Assembly (NCBI GenBank): GCA_020404105.1
Contig: JADBWH010000105.1
Coordinates: forward strand, 1 to 35,702
DNA: 35,702 nt
From: Pseudanabaena sp. M53BS1SP1A06MG
Lineage (GTDB): Bacteria; Cyanobacteriota; Cyanobacteriia; Pseudanabaenales; Pseudanabaenaceae
Direction of reading: 5' to 3'
Shown here piece after piece: positions 31,365 through 35,702 of this stretch. The first letter of the stretch is position 1. Each line of letters starts with the position of its first letter. The notes below the pieces were generated by a model. That model saw only the letters and a program-made list of their open reading frames with translations, did not search any database and was not told the origin of the DNA. The position numbers and the translations under genes are program-made.

Positions 31365-33182
31365 ATGAAAAAATTTATACTCGCTTGCTTGTTTGTTGCA
31401 GGTTTGTTTTGGGCATTGTCGACTTACCAAGGCTTAGCAGTCGAAGGTAAATTTGACTCTATGGTATTAAACTTTCGCGATAGCCTATCGCCTGCTCAGG
31501 TTGATCGCGAATTGAAGGCGATCGCCTCAAAATACGGTATTGATCCGAAGTTTAATAGTGCCTTTTCCAAAGGAAATAACCTTTATATTGTTAAGGGGGA
31601 TACTCAAGTCCTCGAAAAGCTAAAACAATCAAAGGAACTACAGGAACTGACGGAATATGTCGAGGCAAACTATGTCTATTCCATAGACTTTTTTGGCGGC
31701 ACAACTCCTAATGATCCAATGTATAAAGATCAATGGAATCTCAAGGCGATCGATGTTGAGAAGGCATGGGCAAAGACTAAAGGTAAAGGTATTACTATTG
31801 CCGTCATTGATACAGGTGTAAGCAAAGTTGACGATTTAAAGAACACTAGTTTTGTTAAGGGTTATGATTTTGTCAACGATCGCGAAGATGCTAGTGATGA
31901 TAATGGGCATGGAACCCATGTAGCAGGTACGATCGCGCAATCAACGAATAATAATTTTGGTGTTGCGGGAATTGCCTATGAAGCAAATATCATGCCGCTT
32001 AAGGTGCTGTCAGCATCAGGGGGCGGCACTATTTCCGATATTGCTGAGGCGATTATTTTCGCGGCAGATAATGGCGCAAATGTAATTAATATGAGCCTCG
32101 GTGGTGGTGGCGAAAGTAAGCTCATGCAAGAGGCGATCGACTATGCCTACAAAAAAGGTGTGGTAATCGTGGCGGCGGCTGGCAACTCGAACCGCAATGC
32201 TGCCTTCTACCCTGCCCGTTATCCTAAAGTAATCGCTGTATCCGCAACTAGTTCCACTGGCGAAAAAGCTCCCTATTCTAACTATGGAGCAGGTATCGAT
32301 ATCTCAGCACCTGGAGGTGCGATCACAAGGGGTAAGAATAAAGAAAAAGGCGATCTATCAGGTGGCATTTTGCAAAATACGATTGACCCAAAAACTAAGG
32401 AATCCGTATTTCGCTCTTTTCAGGGAACCAGTATGGCATCTCCACACGTTGCGGGTGTCGTTGCTCTCATCGAAGCCTCGGGGGTGAAAGATCCAGAGAA
32501 AGTAATGCAAATTCTCAAACAGTCTGCAAGCAAGGTTGCTGATGATACGCTCAATTACTTTGGCGCAGGTCAGCTAAATGCGGCGGCGGCTGTAAACTTA
32601 GCTTCGCAAGGACAATTGGGAATTCCTGATTTCTTACGCTGGGCAAGAGACAATGGCTATTTAAGTCCTCGTTTTTGGATTGATGGCGGAGCGATCGCTT
32701 TGATTCCGAAGCTAATTATGGTGATTGGTTCCTATTTACTGGCATGGTTGATTAATCGGTGGCTACCCTTCAGATGGAATTGGGCTTTTTCTAATGGTGT
32801 TTTCTTTGGTGGTGCAGGTTTATTTTTCTTGCGTGGCTTCTATTTATTTGACATTACACAACTACCATTCCGCATTGCAGGAAGTTCGCTCCCTGAGTTA
32901 GGTAATGCTTTTTCTAATACCAATGCGCTCAATCCGATTACAGCTAGTGTCCTATTGCCACTGGGCTTATTAGTTATTTTATTGGGGCATCCGCAATGGA
33001 AATGGTTTGCGATGGGTTCGGCAATTGGCACTTCTGTCTGTTTAGCTACAAGCGCAGTGTTAGCGCCACAAATGATGTGGATTGGTGATGGAGTACCTGC
33101 GATCGCATTTCTTAGCGTCAATGCTATCCTCTGTTTTGGCTGTGCCTATCTATCGATTAAGTCCGAAACTGCAACCATTTAA
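31365..33182 (+). CDS. S8 family subtilase with C-terminal membrane segments
   Basis: 605 residues. An N-terminal signal peptide (MKKFILACLFVAGLFWALST) precedes a pro-domain (about 30-110) and a catalytic domain with the Asp149 (VIDTGV), His182 (GHGTHVAG) and Ser356 (GTSMASPHVAG) triad and oxyanion Asn274 (AAGNSN). After about residue 425 there are five or so hydrophobic helices (for example LIMVIGSYLLAWLI, FFGGAGLFFLRGFYLF, ITASVLLPLGLLVILLG), which ordinary subtilisins lack. The protease would be anchored with its catalytic domain on the periplasmic or lumenal side. GAGGG, ten bases before ATG, is a fair SD. A stand-alone gene. Confidence 0.9.
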   Translation: MKKFILACLFVAGLFWALSTYQGLAVEGKFDSMVLNFRDSLSPAQVDRELKAIASKYGIDPKFNSAFSKGNNLYIVKGDTQVLEKLKQSKELQELTEYVEANYVYSIDFFGGTTPNDPMYKDQWNLKAIDVEKAWAKTKGKGITIAVIDTGVSKVDDLKNTSFVKGYDFVNDREDASDDNGHGTHVAGTIAQSTNNNFGVAGIAYEANIMPLKVLSASGGGTISDIAEAIIFAADNGANVINMSLGGGGESKLMQEAIDYAYKKGVVIVAAAGNSNRNAAFYPARYPKVIAVSATSSTGEKAPYSNYGAGIDISAPGGAITRGKNKEKGDLSGGILQNTIDPKTKESVFRSFQGTSMASPHVAGVVALIEASGVKDPEKVMQILKQSASKVADDTLNYFGAGQLNAAAAVNLASQGQLGIPDFLRWARDNGYLSPRFWIDGGAIALIPKLIMVIGSYLLAWLINRWLPFRWNWAFSNGVFFGGAGLFFLRGFYLFDITQLPFRIAGSSLPELGNAFSNTNALNPITASVLLPLGLLVILLGHPQWKWFAMGSAIGTSVCLATSAVLAPQMMWIGDGVPAIAFLSVNAILCFGCAYLSIKSETATI

Positions 33183-33186
33183 ACTT

Positions 33187-33220
33187 TCAGCAGCCTTGCG
33201 ATACAAGACTGCTGAAAAAA
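33187..33220 (+). terminator. Hairpin after the subtilase gene
   Basis: TTCAGCAG pairs with CTGCTGAA (8 bp) around a 15-base loop soon after the stop codon at 33182. It is weak and has A rather than T residues after it. Confidence 0.35.
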
Positions 33221-33239
33221 TTTACAACTTCTAGAAAAA

Positions 33240-33464
33240 ATGAACATTCAAATTAAGGGAACTGTGGAATATATCGATATTGGTACAGGCGCTTGGGCGA
33301 TTGTTACGGATACCGATGAGCAGTATGAGATTTGGCAACCTGCCCCTGAAGAGGTTTTACAGGAAGGTTTGAAAGTAAGTGTTACTGCCAAGATTCGTGA
33401 TGATGTAATGACGATGGCAGCGATCGGCGATGTTATCGAAATCGAAGATTTCCATCTCCTTTAA
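33240..33464 (+). CDS. Small conserved hypothetical protein (74 residues)
   Basis: The sequence starts MNIQIKGTVEYIDIGTGAWA and continues IVTDTDEQYEIWQPAPEEVL, ending VIEIEDFHLL. It alternates hydrophobic and polar residues as in a small beta barrel with one acidic helix; an OB-like fold is possible. It is strongly acidic. No named family is recognised. It begins 57 bp after the subtilase stop and ends 81 bp before the next start, with no clear SD. Confidence 0.6.
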   Translation: MNIQIKGTVEYIDIGTGAWAIVTDTDEQYEIWQPAPEEVLQEGLKVSVTAKIRDDVMTMAAIGDVIEIEDFHLL

Positions 33465-33545
33465 GCCCTTTCAATCTTGTTAGTGCTGGCTTGCATTTGA
33501 TTTGAGTGACTACGGCTAAACAAATAAATTTATGCGAGGTGTCCG

Positions 33546-34055
33546 ATGACAAAAAATACGTTTTTTTCAAATAAAGCTAAAAAAATCACCTCTCTTGGCT
33601 ATGTAGCGATCGCTTCAATGGCTTTCACAATAACTACTTGTGGTCTATTTCTCCCTTGTCAATCAATCCAAGCCTCTGAACAGATATCTCGCTTCAAGGA
33701 AAAGCAATCTCAACGGAGAGTTGTTAAAATCACAGGTAATTATCGAGTTGTTCTAGAGCCTCAAGTGATGGAAGATGCGAGGAAAGAAGGAATTGTATCA
33801 ATCTCAGGGAAATGGACGATTAATCCCGATGGCTCATTCGTCGCGACCTTGGAAACTGTCAATATTAAAAGTGAGGTACAGACTATTAGAACAACGGGTA
33901 AAGTGAGAATTGTTAACGGAAAAGTGGTTTCTCAAGTAGAAACTTTGAATGGAGAAAAGCCCAATGAACCATTCCCAACTCAATCCTATACATTGTTGTC
34001 GGATGGCAAGACATTACAAGCGGATGATCAACCTGTAAAACTTATCAGACAATAG
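33546..34055 (+). CDS. Small exported protein (paralogue B of the lipoprotein at 2467)
   Basis: 169 residues. ATG follows GAGGTGTCCG, a good SD. A basic N-terminus and hydrophobic stretch (LGYVAIASMAFTITTCGLFL) form a Sec-type signal, probably cleaved near SIQASE. The C-terminal 110 residues (ITGNYRVVLEPQVMEDARKE, SGKWTINPDGSFVATLETVN, GKVRIVNGKVVSQVETLNGE and LQADDQPVKLIRQ) align throughout with the protein at 2467. Unlike that protein it has no Pro/Thr-rich linker, so it is probably soluble or differently anchored. The function is unknown. Confidence 0.75.
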   Translation: MTKNTFFSNKAKKITSLGYVAIASMAFTITTCGLFLPCQSIQASEQISRFKEKQSQRRVVKITGNYRVVLEPQVMEDARKEGIVSISGKWTINPDGSFVATLETVNIKSEVQTIRTTGKVRIVNGKVVSQVETLNGEKPNEPFPTQSYTLLSDGKTLQADDQPVKLIRQ

Positions 34056-34070
34056 AAAAGTTTTTATCGG

Positions 34071-34099
34071 TTAGTGGTGGCACAAAGTACCACCACTAA
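34071..34099. terminator. Bidirectional terminator between paralogue B and mtnA
   Basis: TTAGTGGTGG (34071-34080) and CCACCACTAA (34090-34099) pair around nine bases, between the ends of the two convergent genes (34055 and 34101), with T-rich sequence on the left. Confidence 0.65.
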
Positions 34100-34100
34100 T

Positions 34101-35192
34101 CTAAGGAATGAGATCGAGAAACATCGCAGAGATCGCAGTTTCATTAGCATCGCAAATACCACGCTCAGTAATCAATCCTGTGACTAGTCGGGCAGGTGTG
34201 ACATCAAATCCGTAATTTAAAGCAGTAGTTTCTAGAGGTGCAACACGTACTTTGCCTATTTCACCGTTATCCTGTAGACCTTGCAGATAGAGAACTTCAT
34301 CAGCACTACGAGTTTCGATCGCGATTTCTTTCACGCCATCCAAAATCTGCATATCAAAAGTGGAACTTGGCAGAGCCACATAGAAGGGAATCTGATTATC
34401 AAAAGCGGCAAGAGCCTTGAGATATGTACCGATTTTATTAGCAACATCACCACTACGGGTGGTGCGATCTGTTCCAACGATGCAGAGATCGACCTTGCCA
34501 TATTGCATTAATAGCCCCCCCGTATTATCAGCAATCAATGTATGGGGAATCTGCGATTGTCCGAGTTCCCATGCGGTCAGGTTTGCGCCTTGATTGCGCG
34601 GACGGGTTTCATCGACCCATACATGAACGTTAATCCCCCGATCGCTAGCTTCATAAATCGGTGCTAAGGCACTACCGCGATCAACAATCGCCAACCATCC
34701 CGCATTACAGTGCGTCAGAATATTGACAGGTTCGCCTTGGGGTTTAGTTTTGGCGATCGCCTCAATTATTTCACAGCCATATTTGCCAATATTGCGCGTA
34801 CCAACTACATCTTCATCGGCAATAGCGATCGCTTCTTTAAGGGCAACTTCTACTAAATCAAGTTTTTTCGTAGCGGTTTTTTCTAATACAGAGAGTAAGC
34901 GATCAACTGCCCACATCAGGTTGACAGCAGTAGGGCGGGCGCGACGAATCACAGCGGAAAGTTCTTTAATCTTGTCAAGATCCCCTTTGCTTTCTCTAGC
35001 AGCAAGGTACACACCAAAGGCAGCCACATTACCGATTACACCTGCGCCACGCACGGTCATATCTTTAATGGCAAGTGTAGCATCAGTGCTAGTTTTGAGG
35101 GTCTTAGTGACTAGGCTAAAGGGAAGTTGGGTCTGGTCAATCACAACGAGATCGCCTGCTTCTAGCCAAAATGCTTTATATGTAGAATTCAT
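34101..35192 (-). CDS. mtnA: S-methyl-5-thioribose-1-phosphate isomerase
   Basis: 363 residues. It interconverts methylthioribose-1-phosphate and methylthioribulose-1-phosphate in methionine salvage. An eIF2B-like fold is indicated by DMTVRGAGVIGNVAAFGVYL, RRARPTAVNLMWAVDR, VNILTHCNAGWLA (Cys162, expected catalytic), VWVDETRPRNQGANLTAWEL and VDLCIVGTDRTTRSGDVANK with Asp242. The last motif reads GTDRTTRSGD where most MtnA proteins have GADRI(A)xNGD, and NAGWLA replaces NxG(S/A)LA, so it is a slightly divergent member; the catalytic Cys and Asp are kept. The SD GAGGAG lies eight bases before the ATG. No other salvage gene is nearby. Confidence 0.88.
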   Translation of the reverse strand: MNSTYKAFWLEAGDLVVIDQTQLPFSLVTKTLKTSTDATLAIKDMTVRGAGVIGNVAAFGVYLAARESKGDLDKIKELSAVIRRARPTAVNLMWAVDRLLSVLEKTATKKLDLVEVALKEAIAIADEDVVGTRNIGKYGCEIIEAIAKTKPQGEPVNILTHCNAGWLAIVDRGSALAPIYEASDRGINVHVWVDETRPRNQGANLTAWELGQSQIPHTLIADNTGGLLMQYGKVDLCIVGTDRTTRSGDVANKIGTYLKALAAFDNQIPFYVALPSSTFDMQILDGVKEIAIETRSADEVLYLQGLQDNGEIGKVRVAPLETTALNYGFDVTPARLVTGLITERGICDANETAISAMFLDLIP

Positions 35193-35348
35193 AATTTCTC
35201 CTCGGAGATCCTCGGATAATAGAGCGATTATTTCTCAATCATGCTCTAAGTGCATCCTAAGCGCAAATAAATTTGTGTTCTCTAACATCAAAAATTTTTG
35301 GGTGATTATGATGTCGAAACATATCGAAACACAAAAATTATGCGATCA

Positions 35349-35371
35349 GGCACTGGTCAGTTAAGACGTGA
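35349..35371. repeat. IS-type terminal sequence GGCACTGGTCAGTTAAGACG
   Basis: It shares its outer 14 bases with the inward-read right end of the 101-bp element at 5447-5547, and GGCACTGGTC plus TTAAAACGTGA-like sequence with its left end. It is therefore the probable end of the element whose transposase remnants follow. Confidence 0.55.
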
Positions 35372-35398
35372 GGTAGTGAAAGCCGCACAATGAAAGCA

Positions 35399-35443
35399 AC
35401 TCCAGCTATGGCGATCATATAACCCAATCGCCATAGCTGGAGT
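35399..35443. repeat. Perfect 17-bp inverted repeat inside the right-edge remnant
   Basis: Arms ACTCCAGCTATGGCGAT (35399-35415) and its complement (35427-35443) surround 11 bases. It interrupts what would be the C-terminal end of the minus-strand transposase frame. Confidence 0.6.
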
Positions 35444-35445
35444 CT

Positions 35446-35520
35446 TAAGCCCCTATGAGGACGCACCCAGTTGTGAACTAATCTTTGCACAGTGACTGCG
35501 CGTTGTAATCCTTCAGGATT
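35446..35520 (-). pseudogene. Transposase C-terminal fragment (minus strand)
   Basis: The minus-strand frame reads NPEGLQRAVTVQRLVHNWVR then PHRGL, a pattern (VHNWVRPHRGL) found near the C-terminus of several cyanobacterial IS transposases. The usual following TTPAMAMG is absent; a palindrome begins instead. It runs opposite to the fragment that starts beside it. Confidence 0.4.
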
Positions 35521-35702
35521 CGCGGCGATCTCCATTACGGGTGTAATTGCGGCTTTATCAATTTTTGGTAGTAACAATGCGGTAACTTTTTTGTTTTATG
35601 TGACTGAGGTACTTGTACCTCAGCTAAACGATACGATGGTCGTCGTGATGGACAATCTCAATCTCCACTGTAGCGATGAGGTCAGAACTGCGATTGAGCA
35701 TA
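35477..35702 (+). pseudogene. IS630-type transposase fragment (plus strand, runs off the window)
   Basis: The plus-strand frame from 35477 reads SGFAAISITGVIAALSIFGS then NNAVTFLFYVTEVLVPQL and VVVMDNLNLHCSDEVRTAIE to the window end. The FYVxxVLVPQL and VVVMDNLxxH block is the second-Asp region of IS630/Tc1-type DDE transposases. The upstream frame has a stop at 35474-35476, and the N-terminal half is missing. It is a fragment rather than a functional gene; the continuation lies outside the window. Confidence 0.6.

Noticed and set aside
34723-35364. A 213-residue plus-strand frame opposite mtnA
   Set aside because: It is antisense to conserved MtnA sequence; the Ser/Thr/Arg/Ile-rich composition is typical of a shadow frame.

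Overview
The window is chromosomal DNA from a cyanobacterium. It carries photosynthesis-specific genes (ycf4, chlG, petM, ycf20/DUF565, phylloquinone-pathway menB), cyanobacterial families (DUF3685 response regulator, ComFB, ThiE with a long N-terminal domain) and very many copies of the octamer GCGATCGC (HIP1). Gene style and the modest GC content fit a Pseudanabaena-like filament, but the genus is an inference.

Layout. 1-580: the 3' end of an IS256-type transposase gene abuts an exported-protein gene whose start codon appears to have been replaced by the IS end. 657-5370: cyclophilin lipoprotein, ycf4, a small lipoprotein, then a RibD-like reductase closely followed by a GT39-type membrane glycosyltransferase. 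5690-10502: a 1092-residue PAS-rich hybrid histidine kinase and argH. 10916-14909: a CobA/CobO-like protein without a P-loop, ycf20 divergent from a DUF3685 response regulator, and chlG. 15242-19275: rtcB and a two-gene operon (DUF6930-like protein, thiE). 19627-23329: a small conserved protein, plsY, petM (36 residues), a gene split by an apparent frameshift, and menB. 23336-24731 is decaying DNA: a Uma2 gene with one in-frame TGA and a protein-kinase fragment. 24732-28464: HDAC-family hydrolase, Tat-type metallophosphoesterase, hslO. 28607-30301: a tandem ComFB protein and a CheW-type adaptor, probably a second-messenger/motility pair. 30551-34055: Rieske lipoprotein, membrane-anchored subtilase, a small conserved protein, and a paralogue of the lipoprotein at 2467. 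34101-35192: mtnA. The right edge holds two opposed transposase remnants.

Most genes are housekeeping. The unusual content lies between genes: (i) a MITE-like family with TAAGTAGCT ends whose central hairpins differ between copies by paired changes; (ii) a second repeat family at 27177 and 31050; (iii) a 101-bp element whose ends match an IS-like end at 35349; and (iv) about a dozen long perfect hairpins (arms 16-26 bp), several of which begin inside the preceding gene and include its stop codon. No CRISPR array, tRNA, rRNA or recognisable riboswitch was seen. I found no complete new defence or biosynthetic system. The best candidates for new biology are the paired exported paralogues, the tandem ComFB-CheW pair, the P-loop-less CobA-like protein, the palindrome next to the rtcB start codon, and the hairpin/MITE population.
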